DNA of 64,000 nt from Chloroflexota bacterium (GTDB taxonomy: Bacteria; Chloroflexota; UBA6077; JACCZL01), in contig JADLFM010000165.1 of NCBI GenBank assembly GCA_020845495.1, positions 171,804 through 235,803 on the forward strand, read 5' to 3'. Numbering within the stretch: position 1 is the stretch's first letter; every line of letters starts with the position of its first letter. The notes under the pieces were generated by a model, which saw only the letters and a list, made by a program, of their open reading frames with translations, was not told the origin of the DNA and made no database searches. Of the stretch, positions 34,199 through 42,905 are shown piece after piece. The position numbers were made by a program, and so were the translations under genes.

Positions 34199-35632
34199 AT
34201 GCCACGCACGCTCTTGCTCAACCCGCCTTCGTATGATGGCTTCGACGGCGGCGCCGGGTCGCGCTACCAGGCGCGGCGCGAGATCCGCTCCTTCTGGTAC
34301 CCCACCTGGCTGGCCCAGCCGGCCGCGCTCATCCCCGGCAGCAAACTGGTCGACGCCCCGCCGCACGGCATCGGCGTCGACGAGGCGCTCACCCTGGCGG
34401 CCGATTACGATCTGGTCGTCATCCATACCAGCACTCCCTCCCTGGCCAGCGACGTTCGCTTCGTCGAAGCACTCAAGACTCGCAAGCCGAGTGCCGTGGT
34501 CGGCTTCGTCGGCGCGCACGCGGCCGTGTTGCCAGAAGAGACGCTCCAGCGCTGCCAATCTCTCGACTTCGTCGGGCGTAACGAGTTCGACTACACGCTG
34601 AAGGAGATCGCCGAGGGCCGGCCCTTCGACGAGATCGACGGCATCAGCTATTGGGACCGCGCCACCGGCCGGACCATCCACCGCCCCGAGCGTCGGTTGA
34701 TCGGCAACATGGATGACCTGCCCTTCGTCACGGACGTCTACAAGCGTGACCTGACAATCGAGAACTACTACATCGGCTACCTCAAGCATCCGTACGTCTC
34801 GCTCTACACCGGGCGGGGCTGCGCCTCACGCTGCACCTTCTGCCTCTGGCCCCAGACCATCGGCGGCCACAAGTACCGGGTGCGAAGCCCGGAACACGTC
34901 TACGCCGAGATGAAGCACGCGAAGGCGCTCTTCCCCCAGGTCAAGGAGTTCTTCTTCGACGACGACACCTTCACCGACAACCGACCCCGCGCCGAGGAGA
35001 TCGCCCGGCGCATCGGCACGCTTGGCCTGACCTGGTCTTGCAACGCCAAGGCAAACGTGCCCTACGAAACACTGAAGGTGATGCGAGAAAACGGGCTGCG
35101 TCTGCTGCTCGTCGGCTTCGAGTCCGGTAACCAGCACATTCTCAACAACATCCGCAAGGGCATCCGCCTCGACCGTGCGCGCGAGTTCGTGCAGCACTGC
35201 AAGCGGCTCGGGATCACCATTCATGGGACGTTCATCGTCGGTCTGCCCGGCGAGACCCACGAGACGATTCAGCGGACGATCGCGTTCGCCCGCGACATCG
35301 ACCCGAACACCATCCAGGTATCGATTGCGGCTCCGTACCCTGGTACCGAGCTCTACGCGCAGGCGCTCGAAAATGGCTGGATGAAGCCGGGCGCGCTGCT
35401 GGACGAGCACGGCCTACAGGATGCCACCCTCGAATACCCCGGATTGAGCAAGGAGGAGATCTTCCAGGCAGTCGAAGAATTCTACCGCCGCTTCTACATG
35501 CGGCCCCGCCCGATCATGCGCATGCTGAAGGAGATGGCCCTCGACCGCCACGAGTGCGCACGCCGCCTCCGCGAGGGCTACGAGTTCCTTCGGTTCCTGT
35601 CGGTACGCCGCCAGCCGGCCCCCTCTGCCTGA
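34199..35632 (+). CDS. hpnJ: hopanoid-type radical SAM protein HpnJ
   Basis: 477 aa from ATG 34199 with GAGGTGG upstream. The N-terminal B12-binding-like domain starts LLNPPSYDGFDGGAGSRYQARREIRSFWYPTW, which is characteristic of HpnJ. The radical SAM motif CxxxCxxC is at C208, C212 and C215. Downstream come FFFDDDTFTDNRPRAEEI and VGFESGNQHILNNIRKG, the usual B12-radical SAM blocks. HpnJ is linked to conversion of the bacteriohopane side chain to its cyclitol ether. It is divergent from a glycosyltransferase and two flippase-like genes, and no other hopanoid gene is in view. Confidence 0.85.
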   Translation: MPRTLLLNPPSYDGFDGGAGSRYQARREIRSFWYPTWLAQPAALIPGSKLVDAPPHGIGVDEALTLAADYDLVVIHTSTPSLASDVRFVEALKTRKPSAVVGFVGAHAAVLPEETLQRCQSLDFVGRNEFDYTLKEIAEGRPFDEIDGISYWDRATGRTIHRPERRLIGNMDDLPFVTDVYKRDLTIENYYIGYLKHPYVSLYTGRGCASRCTFCLWPQTIGGHKYRVRSPEHVYAEMKHAKALFPQVKEFFFDDDTFTDNRPRAEEIARRIGTLGLTWSCNAKANVPYETLKVMRENGLRLLLVGFESGNQHILNNIRKGIRLDRAREFVQHCKRLGITIHGTFIVGLPGETHETIQRTIAFARDIDPNTIQVSIAAPYPGTELYAQALENGWMKPGALLDEHGLQDATLEYPGLSKEEIFQAVEEFYRRFYMRPRPIMRMLKEMALDRHECARRLREGYEFLRFLSVRRQPAPSA

Positions 35633-35649
35633 GCGCCATCGATTCGGGA

Positions 35650-35677
35650 GCGACCGGCCGGACTCCCGGCCGGTCGC
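35650..35677. terminator. 12-bp-stem hairpin after hpnJ
   Basis: GCGACCGGCCGG at 35650-35661 pairs exactly with 35666-35677 around the loop ACTC. It is 18 bp after the hpnJ stop, facing the convergent fliS-fliT pair. The stem is strong but has no T-run. Confidence 0.7.
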
Positions 35678-35844
35678 CGATGTGGAGCGTCCGATGCATA
35701 TGGTCGGACGTTCGCGCCCCATCCAGGAGGCATGGCAGCCGGGCGCCCGCGAGAGGGCGGCTCAGGTGAGGCCCGCCCGTCTCGAACGAGGAGGGGGCCG
35801 GATGGCTCCGCGGGCCGGCCAGGCGTACAGATCAGGCGTACAGA

Positions 35845-36219
35845 TCAGCCGTTCAGGTCGAGGCCGCGTGCGTGGAGATTCAACTCGGCGCCGGGACGGG
35901 CGTATGTCGCGAGCACGCTCTGGCCGCGCCGGAGCGTGCGCCGTTCCTGGTCGGCCCGGTCGAGCGCGGCGCGTGCGAGGGCCAGCACCTGCTGATCCAG
36001 AGCCGCGACCTGTTCGAGGAGCGCGCGCGCCTCGACTGAGAGGTCTGCCGGGCCGTAGGCATCGAGTCCCATGACCAGTCGATCGCGCTCGTCGGAGAGG
36101 CGGGCCAGCCGGGCGAAATCCTCGGACTGGAGGGCATCGGCCTGATGCTGGAGGAGTGCGAGTAGCCGCTGTACGACAACGATCAGCGGCGGATGTCTGA
36201 ACACTCTGGGCTCAGCCAT
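35845..36219 (-). CDS. fliT: FliT-like flagellar export chaperone
   Basis: 124 aa and almost fully helical, with ALLQHQADALQSEDFARLARLSDERDRLVMGLD early on, a FliT-type pattern (a helix with charged residues, then a turn). It overlaps the fliS stop by 1 bp. FliT chaperones the filament cap FliD and is usually next to fliS. The sequence is too short and variable for certainty; position is the main support. Confidence 0.7.
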   Translation of the reverse strand: MAEPRVFRHPPLIVVVQRLLALLQHQADALQSEDFARLARLSDERDRLVMGLDAYGPADLSVEARALLEQVAALDQQVLALARAALDRADQERRTLRRGQSVLATYARPGAELNLHARGLDLNG

Positions 36220-36677
36220 CAGACCGCCCGCGCGATCGACGGCCGTAATGAGCCTGGCCTGGCCTGGATAACTCGTCCCGGGGAGGGTGTCGGCGCCTGG
36301 CCCTGCCGCTGCTGCGCGGCGATCTGCTGCCAGGCAGAGCCAAGCTCGCGGAGCATGCCGAGGACTTCACGGGCCGGGGCCGGGTCTTTGTGGCAGTTGG
36401 CCTCGACGAGCCGGCGGTGCATGTATTCGTAGAGCGCCCGCAACTGCTCGGAGATCTCGCCGCCTTCCTCGGCGCTCAGGCTGCCGGCAAGCTCGGTGAT
36501 GATATCCTGGGCACGTAGGAACCCTCGATGGGCGGTCTGGATGTCGTGCGTCTCGATGGCCGCGAGCGCCTGTCGGATGAAGCGGTGCGCCCCCTGGTAC
36601 AGCATCACCACCAGATCCACCGGGCTCGCCGTCTCGACCGTGGTCGCCTGATACTGCTGATAGGGGCTCAACGGCAC
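36219..36677 (-). CDS. fliS: flagellin export chaperone FliS
   Basis: 152 aa from a GTG at 36677. Diagnostic FliS blocks: PYQQYQATTVETASPVDLVVMLYQGAHRFIRQA at residues 5-37 and ELAGSLSAEEGGEISEQLRALYEYMHRRLVEANCHKD at about 63-100. The C-terminal 30 residues are a variable Pro/Arg tail. It binds flagellin and guards it until export through FlhA. The gene lies 21 kb from the main flagellar block; neither fliC nor fliD is in the window. Confidence 0.93.
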   Translation of the reverse strand: MPLSPYQQYQATTVETASPVDLVVMLYQGAHRFIRQALAAIETHDIQTAHRGFLRAQDIITELAGSLSAEEGGEISEQLRALYEYMHRRLVEANCHKDPAPAREVLGMLRELGSAWQQIAAQQRQGQAPTPSPGRVIQARPGSLRPSIARAV

Positions 36678-37007
36678 AGCCGGGGCTCCTCACTCCGTGA
36701 CGATATGGCGCGCTGACCGGCGCACATCCCATGTAACGCGGTTGAGCCTTCGAAGGGGACACCTCCCGATCGTCTGTGGATCCTCGATGCGGCAGCGACC
36801 TGCCTCAGGCGCCTACAGGCGCCTAACAGTGACTGTCTGCGCCAGGTGGATCGACTCAGGCTGTCGAACGATACCTGACCTGGTGGGACCGGCAGGCTGA
36901 CGCCGCTCGGTCTGGGCGAAGTGGGATCGGTGAAGAGGAAGCGGCGAATCGAAGACGGCGACGTGCGCGCGACCGATCGAGAGAAGTCTCTCAGGTGAGG
37001 CCGACCG
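36678..37007. other. divergent intergenic region, fliS / AlgH-family gene
   Basis: 330 bp between divergent starts. It contains a small direct repeat of a palindromic octamer (AGGCGCCT, twice, near 36807-36822). No exact sigma-28 box was found upstream of fliS. No RNA gene or protein is evident. Confidence 0.5.
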
Positions 37008-37559
37008 ATGGTGACACACCCGCTCGAACCCGGCCTGCTGCTCGTGGCCCCGCCCGCCGAAGATTCTGACCCGATCTTCGGCGGGACGGTCGTCCTCGTC
37101 GTCGATCGTGAGCCGAACGGCATCACCACGGGCCTGGTGTTGAACCGCCCGCTCGAGGAGCCGGCCATCGATCGGAGCGCCGTCGCGGCGTTGTTCGTCT
37201 CGACCCTGTACGAGAGGGCCTATTGGGGTGGACCGCTCGGCGACGATCCGGTCCTCCTGGCAGAGCTCGATTCCCGGGACGGCCTGGAGTGGTTTCACCT
37301 GGAGAACACGCAACTCCGGCCGTTCCCGCTCCTGGATGTCGGATTGGTCGCGCTCGGGGAGCACCCGGATGTCTTCGCGGGCCGGGTGCGGAGGGCGCGA
37401 CTCTTCGTCGGGATGTGCGTCTGGAGCGGCGTCCAACTGGGGCGCGAGGTGGCGCGCGGCGATTGGCGTCTGGCTCGCGCGGCCGTCGAAGACGTCTTCA
37501 CCGCGTCGCCGGAAACACTCCTCGACGCCGCTCGTCTGCGGGTGCTCGACGGCCTCTGA
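37008..37559 (+). CDS. YqgE/AlgH family protein (UPF0301)
   Basis: 183 aa with the family start PGLLLVAPPAEDSDPIFGGTVVLVVDREPNGITTGLVLNRPL, the WGGPLGDDPVLLAEL block near residue 72, and ARLFVGMCVWSGVQLGREVARGDW near residue 128. The family is widespread, with no settled biochemical function; in Pseudomonas AlgH was linked to alginate and envelope regulation. The 3' end is overlapped by the first copy of a 20-bp repeat. Confidence 0.9.
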   Translation: MVTHPLEPGLLLVAPPAEDSDPIFGGTVVLVVDREPNGITTGLVLNRPLEEPAIDRSAVAALFVSTLYERAYWGGPLGDDPVLLAELDSRDGLEWFHLENTQLRPFPLLDVGLVALGEHPDVFAGRVRRARLFVGMCVWSGVQLGREVARGDWRLARAAVEDVFTASPETLLDAARLRVLDGL

Positions 37560-37693
37560 TCCTTGCGCGGCCCGAGAGGCGTCGGTCTGATCGAGCGTGC
37601 TCGGCCGGTGCGGCCTCTGATCCCCGCGCGGCTGGGAATGCGGATAGCGCGTGGGTCACGACGCTGGGAGCGCGCCTCTGATCCTTGCGCGGC
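37552..37693. repeat. three 20-bp direct repeats at exact 61-bp period
   Basis: A 20-bp sequence starts at 37552, 37613 and 37674. The first and third copies are identical and the middle differs at two positions. The 41-bp stretches between do not match each other. The first copy contains the stop codon of the preceding gene. No fourth copy was found on either side. Confidence 0.85.
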
Positions 37694-37762
37694 GGGGGGA
37701 TGCGGCCGACGGCCAGCGCCCGGGCAGGCGTATGATGCCCTCGAACGGAATGGAGGCTTGCC

Positions 37763-38746
37763 ATGCCCGAGCCGAAGATCGTGTTTGCTCCGATGCTCGA
37801 TCCCGACGTCCTCGACATCGCCCTCGGCCTGCTGCCGAAAGGCTTCAACTTCCGCACGGTGACCCGCGAGGAACTGCCCGAGGCCGTGCTCGAGGCGGAC
37901 TATCTCTGCGGCTTCATCCCGAAGCTCTCGACCGATACGCTCGTCACGGCCGCGCATAACGGCCTGAAACTCGTCCAGTTGATGAGTGTCGGCTACGACA
38001 CTTTCAACCTGGAGGGTGCCCGGGAGGCTCACGTGCCGGTCGCGGTGAACGGCGGAGCGAACGCCATCGCCGTCGCCGAGCACGCCATCATGCTGATGCT
38101 GGCCGGCCTCAAGCATCTTACTGAGCTCGACGACGCCGTGCACGCTGGCGGCTGGCGCAGCCCGACGATGGGCGCGACGCGCCTCTACGAGATCTGGCAT
38201 TCGACGGTGGGGATCGTCGGGATGGGGCGGATCGGTCAGGAAGTGGCGAGGCGGCTCCAGGGCTGGGATGCGACGCTCGTCTACTACGATCCGTACCGGC
38301 TGCCGCCGGAACGCGAGCAGGCACTCGGCGTCCGCTACGTCGAACTGGACGAACTGTTGCGGACGGCGGACGCCGTGTCGATCCACGTGCCGCTCAACGA
38401 GCAGACCCGCCACCTGATCGATGCGCGGGCGCTCGGCCTGATGAAGCCAACAGCGGTGCTGGTGAACACGGCACGCGGCGGGCTGGTGGACGAGGCGGCG
38501 CTCGTCGAGGCGCTTCGAGAGCGGAAGATCATGTTCGCTGGCCTGGATGTGCTCAGCCAGGAGCCGCCGCCGGCCGACCATCCGCTCTTTGGACTGTCGA
38601 ACGTCACGCTGACGCCGCACATGGCCGGCCCAACCTGGCAATCCTGGCCGCGTCGCTTCGCCAACTGCTTCGCCAACATCGAGCGGGTCCAGCGGGGTGA
38701 GAAACCGCTCTGGGTCGTGCCGGAACTGGCCGACCTCTTCGCGTAG
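37763..38746 (+). CDS. D-isomer-specific 2-hydroxyacid dehydrogenase
   Basis: 327 aa. The NAD-binding Rossmann domain has GIVGMGRIGQEV near residue 150, and the active-site trio is present: Arg in NTARGGLVDE, Glu in VLSQEPPP, and His in LTPHMAGPTW. GGANAIAVAEHAIMLMLA before the Rossmann fold is typical. It reduces a 2-ketoacid to a D-2-hydroxyacid with NADH or the reverse; the acid is unknown. It probably has its own promoter after the 61-bp repeat region. Confidence 0.9.
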   Translation: MPEPKIVFAPMLDPDVLDIALGLLPKGFNFRTVTREELPEAVLEADYLCGFIPKLSTDTLVTAAHNGLKLVQLMSVGYDTFNLEGAREAHVPVAVNGGANAIAVAEHAIMLMLAGLKHLTELDDAVHAGGWRSPTMGATRLYEIWHSTVGIVGMGRIGQEVARRLQGWDATLVYYDPYRLPPEREQALGVRYVELDELLRTADAVSIHVPLNEQTRHLIDARALGLMKPTAVLVNTARGGLVDEAALVEALRERKIMFAGLDVLSQEPPPADHPLFGLSNVTLTPHMAGPTWQSWPRRFANCFANIERVQRGEKPLWVVPELADLFA

Positions 38747-38767
38747 CGTCCGAGCACTGGTGGCGCC

Positions 38768-38804
38768 CGGCATCGGTGGTGTCCGGCATCAGTGGTGTCC
38801 GGCA
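38768..38804. repeat. 16-bp tandem repeat
   Basis: Two near-identical 16-bp units (type CGGCATCGGTGGTGTC) plus a partial third lie just after the dehydrogenase stop. There is no coding meaning. It is in the gap before the MFS gene. Confidence 0.6.
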
Positions 38805-38920
38805 TTTGGCCCGATAGGCGTCCAGGGGACGGCGGATCGGAAGAGGCGTCTCGGTGTAGGCCGCCGGGTGGGTGCGTCATCCATGCATGTCGCGCGGCCT
38901 CCGGCGCTACACTGACGAGC

Positions 38921-40183
38921 ATGGCCTCTCTCGAACCCGTTGCGCCCGGCTTGCCGCCGGCGGTCTCCGAGTCCGCGCCGTCGCCGCCGGCCGACGAAGG
39001 CGCCGGGCTCGCAGTCCTTGCGCTCTTTACCCTGGCTGTCTTCGGCTTCGCGACGGCCGTCACGATGGTCGCGCCGCTGCTCGTCGACCTGGGCCACGAC
39101 CTGGGCATTACGGTCGCGCAGGCTGGCCTGCTCGCGGCAGCGATGGCGACGACCTGGGCGCTGGGGGCGCCCTTCGCGGGCATCCTCTCGGACCGCTTCG
39201 GCCGCCGCCCGATGATCGTCCTGGCGCTCGTCGGTCTCGGCGTCGTCAATACCATTGCCGCGCTGGCTCCGGGTTTTGGGGTGCTGCTGGTGGCACGCCT
39301 GTTCGCGGGTGTCTTTGGCGGCTTCGGACCGGCGAGCGTCATGGCCGCTGCCGGCGATCTCTTCCCCCCGCACCGGCGCGGTATGGCGATGGGTTGGCTG
39401 AATATGGGGTTCAGCCTGGCCGCCGTGCTCGGAACGCCGGCCATCGGGGCCATCGGCGGGTTGTTCGGCTGGCGCTGGGCGTTCGCCGCCTGTGGCTTGC
39501 TGCTCGTCGGCCTGGGCGCCCTGATCTACCTGACGTTCCCGGCCTCGCGCGTCAGACCCGCTGAGGGCAGCATCATGGCGACCTACCGCGCCGTCCTTGG
39601 GGTGCCGCGGCTGGGGAGCGTCCTGGGTGCGAACCTCGTCGAGCGGGCAGTCTTCAATCTGGGCGTTCTCTACTTGCCGGCGTTCCTGATGGTGAGCTAC
39701 GGCCTGGACGCCGTGGGGGTCGCGCCGACGCTGATGTTCGTGGCGATCGGGAACGTCCTGGGTAATATCGCCGGCGGCTGGCTCGGCGACCGGTTGCCCA
39801 AGGCCAGCGTCTTCGTCGTCGCGCAGATAGCGACCGGCCTGGTCGGGTTGGCGTTGTTCACGCTCTCGCCGGGGCTGGCGCTCTCGGCGCTGGGCGGCGC
39901 ACTGTTTGGGTTGGTAAACGCGTCGAGTCGACCGTCGCTCCTGGCGCTGGGTGCGGAGTTATCGGCCCGGCACCGGGGCGCCGTCCTTGGGCTGCTGTCC
40001 TTGACCAATCAGGGCGGGATCGTGCTCGGCTCGACCCTTGGCGGGCTCGCGCTCGGAGTGGCCGGCTTCCCAGCCATCGCCGGCCTGACCGTAGGGGCCG
40101 GCGTGCTCGCTGCGCTGCTGGCGCTGCCACTCACCCCCGCGCTTGTCCGCCGTTCCCCGCGCGACGACCCGAACATCCCCTGA
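38921..40183 (+). CDS. MFS transporter (DHA/sugar-efflux-like)
   Basis: 420 aa with 12 predicted membrane helices from residue 30. The MFS signature between helices 2 and 3 is clear: GILSDRFGRRPMIV. The helix-4 and -5 region (ARLFAGVFGGFGPASVMAAAGDLFPPHRRGMAMGWLNMGFSLAAVLGTP) is typical of drug:H+ antiporters and arabinose-efflux-like permeases. The N-terminal 25 residues are Pro/Ala-rich and cytosolic. The substrate is unknown. Confidence 0.88.
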   Translation: MASLEPVAPGLPPAVSESAPSPPADEGAGLAVLALFTLAVFGFATAVTMVAPLLVDLGHDLGITVAQAGLLAAAMATTWALGAPFAGILSDRFGRRPMIVLALVGLGVVNTIAALAPGFGVLLVARLFAGVFGGFGPASVMAAAGDLFPPHRRGMAMGWLNMGFSLAAVLGTPAIGAIGGLFGWRWAFAACGLLLVGLGALIYLTFPASRVRPAEGSIMATYRAVLGVPRLGSVLGANLVERAVFNLGVLYLPAFLMVSYGLDAVGVAPTLMFVAIGNVLGNIAGGWLGDRLPKASVFVVAQIATGLVGLALFTLSPGLALSALGGALFGLVNASSRPSLLALGAELSARHRGAVLGLLSLTNQGGIVLGSTLGGLALGVAGFPAIAGLTVGAGVLAALLALPLTPALVRRSPRDDPNIP

Positions 40184-40444
40184 CGCCAGCGTCGACCTCC
40201 TGACGCCACAGGGCCTGCCCAACGCTGGGCGTTACGAAGATGCATGCTGGCCGCCACCCTCCGGCTCGCCTGAGTGCGGCCAGTTGGAAGGGCACCTGTG
40301 AGCGACGTTCGCCGGAGGGGCCCTGTCGAGCGCCGATTCGCGATGACGACAGCGCAAGTGTGTGCCGGCCGACAGCCTCAGGCAGCAGCGCGTGGGATGC
40401 TGATCTTGACGAAAGACGCACGCGCATCGTGCTGGAGCGTGACG

Positions 40445-41032
40445 ATGTTTCCCCCACGGACCTCGCCGACCGGTCGAGGCCGACCCTGTACCTGGACTCC
40501 TCCGAGCGTTGCCGTACTCCTGCTGGCCGGGTTCGCGCTGATCGCCGCGCCGGTCGCGCTGGCGGCGCCGCGTGTGCTGCCCCGTCATCACCAGTCGGCA
40601 GCCAGCATGCAGCCATCCGTCGCTGCGGCGGGCACCCCCGACCTACGCGTCGACCTGTCCGAACCAGGTGCGCCGGTGACGGCTGGGCAGCCGTTCTCCC
40701 TTGCGATCGCCGTGGCCAACGATGGTGACGCCAGCAGCTCGGTGCGCGTCAGCACGATGCTGCCGCCCGCCGCCTCGAATGTCACGGTTCGGGCACCTGG
40801 CTTCGCTTGCGCCCGTCAGTTCAGCGCCAGCGGCCCCGACGCCGGCACTGAGGTGACGTGCAGCCGCAACGATCTCGCGGCGGGTGAGTCGGCGCGGATG
40901 ACCGTCGAGGCGAACGCGCCAGGTAGCGCGGGCGACTACCCAATCGTCGTGACGGCGACCCCGCGTACCGACGATCCGGAGGCGGACATGGCGAACAATC
41001 GGGCCATCGAGACCTTGCGTGTGACGAGTTGA
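40445..41032 (+). CDS. secreted CARDB/DUF11-like protein
   Basis: 195 aa from ATG 40445 (GGAG 7 bp before); ATG 40397 and one further upstream are alternatives. A signal peptide covers about residues 20-42 (VAVLLLAGFALIAAPVALA). The rest is one beta-sandwich with the DUF11/CARDB pattern: VDLSEPGAPVTAGQPFSLAIAVANDGDASSSVRVSTMLP and the closing DPEADMANNRAIETLRV. Such domains are surface adhesion or spacer modules. No anchor is seen. Confidence 0.7.
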   Translation: MFPPRTSPTGRGRPCTWTPPSVAVLLLAGFALIAAPVALAAPRVLPRHHQSAASMQPSVAAAGTPDLRVDLSEPGAPVTAGQPFSLAIAVANDGDASSSVRVSTMLPPAASNVTVRAPGFACARQFSASGPDAGTEVTCSRNDLAAGESARMTVEANAPGSAGDYPIVVTATPRTDDPEADMANNRAIETLRVTS

Positions 41033-41245
41033 AGGTCAGGAGCGCCTGGATAGGGGGGAGGCGAGCGTGCATCAGCGCAGTCAGCGTCGGTCGCGGCGAT
41101 GTATCCAGCGCCGGCTGACGGCGACAGTTGAACTTGACCGTTCTGCCGGCGCGCCGTATCCTCCCGACGTTCAGGGTGGCGAACTATTCGGTAAGCGATG
41201 GGACAGGCGCCTGGCGCGTCGATCGGAGATCGGAGGCACGGGACG

Positions 41246-42073
41246 ATGAGCGAGAACGTGTCGGCGCGTGGCGGGCGTCAGGGTCGGTCCGATGGACTGC
41301 GCTGTACGCGCTGTAGCCGGATCGAGCCGGATGGACAGGCCCGCTTCTGCGGCGCCTGTGGCGGAGCGCTCGTAGCGGCAGGTGGCACCTACCTGCATGA
41401 GCGCTACGAACTGGTCGACCCGGCCACGCCGACCGGCCACAGCACGCATCCATCGGCGCCCTCAACGCTCGACCCCTGGCCCGACCCGGCCCTGCCTCTT
41501 GCGTCACCGTACCAGTACGCGCCATCGCCGTATCAGCAGGCCACGGCGCCGTCCGCTTCGACCTATCGCGAGCCGGCCCCGGCCAACGTCGCGTTCACCG
41601 TGCCGTCGGTCGGGTTCGCCGGGCCGGCCCGCATGGCAGCAGCCGTGGGCGGGGCGTTCACGCTGCTGCCGTCGCTCTTGTTCGCCTTCGTCGGCTCCTG
41701 GGTGGTGCATGCCGGCCGTCAGTTGCTGGCGGGCTGGAGCACCGCCAAGGTGCCCATACCGGTGCCGCTCGTCAACTCTATCGAGATCAACCTGAACTTC
41801 CTCGATCTGCTTCACCTGCACCCAGCCTACGACTTCCTGGTGTACTGGGACGACCGGCTCCTTCTCGTCTTCGCCATCCTCTGGCTGACGCCCTGGCTCA
41901 TCGCGATCGTCGCCAGCATGGTGTTCGGCATCGTGCTCGCGGCGATCTACAACGCCGTGGGCGGGCTTGGCGGCGGCCTCCGCGTGACACTGCGGCCCAC
42001 CGAGCCCCGGCCGTCACCCGGCCGCCCATCAGGTGCCGTGGCAGCCGGCTGGCCCGCCGAGGGCCGCCGGTGA
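41246..42073 (+). CDS. zinc-ribbon membrane protein, DUF3566-like
   Basis: 275 aa from ATG 41246 with GGAGG 10 bp upstream. A four-Cys zinc ribbon (CTRC and CGAC, about residues 20-38) is followed by a Pro/Tyr-rich linker (70-110) and two hydrophobic regions at about residues 120-150 and 198-240. The last 60 residues before the tail (LVFAILWLTPWLIAIVASMVFGIVLAAIYNAVGGLGGGLRVTL) resemble DUF3566. It overlaps the following gene by 4 bp. Function unknown. Confidence 0.65.
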   Translation: MSENVSARGGRQGRSDGLRCTRCSRIEPDGQARFCGACGGALVAAGGTYLHERYELVDPATPTGHSTHPSAPSTLDPWPDPALPLASPYQYAPSPYQQATAPSASTYREPAPANVAFTVPSVGFAGPARMAAAVGGAFTLLPSLLFAFVGSWVVHAGRQLLAGWSTAKVPIPVPLVNSIEINLNFLDLLHLHPAYDFLVYWDDRLLLVFAILWLTPWLIAIVASMVFGIVLAAIYNAVGGLGGGLRVTLRPTEPRPSPGRPSGAVAAGWPAEGRR

Positions 42074-42567
42074 CGGCCGGCGACCGCGACTACGTCCAAC
42101 GGCTCGGCGAGGTGCTGCGCCAGCGTGACCCCGAGGCGCTGCGCGGATTCCTTGTCGAGCAAGCCGGGCGGTTCGGCGACGAGCGGCAAGTCACCGATGT
42201 GCGTGACAAGCCGGCCGACGAACTGAGCGGGCTGCTGCACCGGATGATCCTCGCGCGGTCCGACCTGGCCGACCTCCACCCAGCGAGCCGGCGCTGGCTG
42301 AGCGAGCATGACGCTGGCCCGGACCCAGGGCCCCAGCCCGACCGAGCGGGGCCGCGCGGAGCCAGGTATCAGACGCGTAGGAGCGGCGGCCGGCCGCATG
42401 GCGACGCTGGCGAAGCGCAGGGCGACGACGATACTCGGCACGACGATACTCGGCACGATGGCAACTTGCACGGCCATCGGCCACGCGGCGAGCGCTCGCC
42501 GCGCCGTAGTGACCGCCCACGTGGCCCCCGAGATTCGGGCGACGGCGGCGCACACCGCTCATCCTGA
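42070..42567 (+). CDS. unknown protein with helical N-terminus and His/Arg-rich tail
   Basis: 165 aa from a GTG overlapping the previous gene by 4 bp. The first 75 residues look like a helical domain (DYVQRLGEVLRQRDPEALRGFLVEQAGRFGDERQV). The rest is Gly/Arg/Asp/His-rich and low in complexity. I recognise no family. The coupling to the zinc-ribbon gene supports it being translated; the C-terminal part may be mutable because it includes a short 15-bp repeat. Confidence 0.5.
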   Translation: MTAGDRDYVQRLGEVLRQRDPEALRGFLVEQAGRFGDERQVTDVRDKPADELSGLLHRMILARSDLADLHPASRRWLSEHDAGPDPGPQPDRAGPRGARYQTRRSGGRPHGDAGEAQGDDDTRHDDTRHDGNLHGHRPRGERSPRRSDRPRGPRDSGDGGAHRSS

Positions 42568-42905
42568 CGCCGCACGCGTGCCTCGACCCGCCTGCACCGG
42601 CGCGCCGATGGATCCTGACCCGCCGCAACCATCCCCGCCGGCCCAGAGTCCGCTCTTGGGATCCTGGGTGACCCAGGCAGGGGCGACGTCCGGGCCGTAA
42701 CCGACCCCCATCAGGGGGAATCTGGATCGGGCTGGCGCGGCCACACAGGCATGCCACGCCCCTCCGCGCTCGATGCATTGTGGCGCGTTAATGTGCCGAA
42801 ATACGATCTTTTGCGCGGGGAAGATCGTTGTTATACTGGGTGGACGGAAGGCGGCGTCGAACGGGCGGTGCGCCCGGCCGTGTCGAGATGCCGCCAGGAG
42901 GAAGC
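42568..42905. other. intergenic region upstream of the PepSY gene
   Basis: 338 bp. Its right part holds an unusually A/T-rich stretch with an inverted repeat (42803-42828) and a TATACT box (42832-42837), described separately. The left part has no recognisable protein or RNA. Confidence 0.5.
42803..42837 (+). promoter_or_regulatory. predicted promoter with operator-like inverted repeat
   Basis: TATACT at 42832-42837 is a good -10. TTGCGC at 42811-42816 could be the -35, with a 15-bp spacer. An 8-bp inverted repeat (ACGATCTT at 42803-42810, AAGATCGT at 42821-42828) brackets the -35 and spacer, so a dimeric regulator could block it. The downstream gene is the PepSY-protein gene. Confidence 0.55.

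Noticed and set aside
37552..37693. A short CRISPR array
   Set aside because: Only three repeats of 20 bp, no cas genes, the first copy overlaps a coding region and spacers of 41 bp are long for such a repeat.
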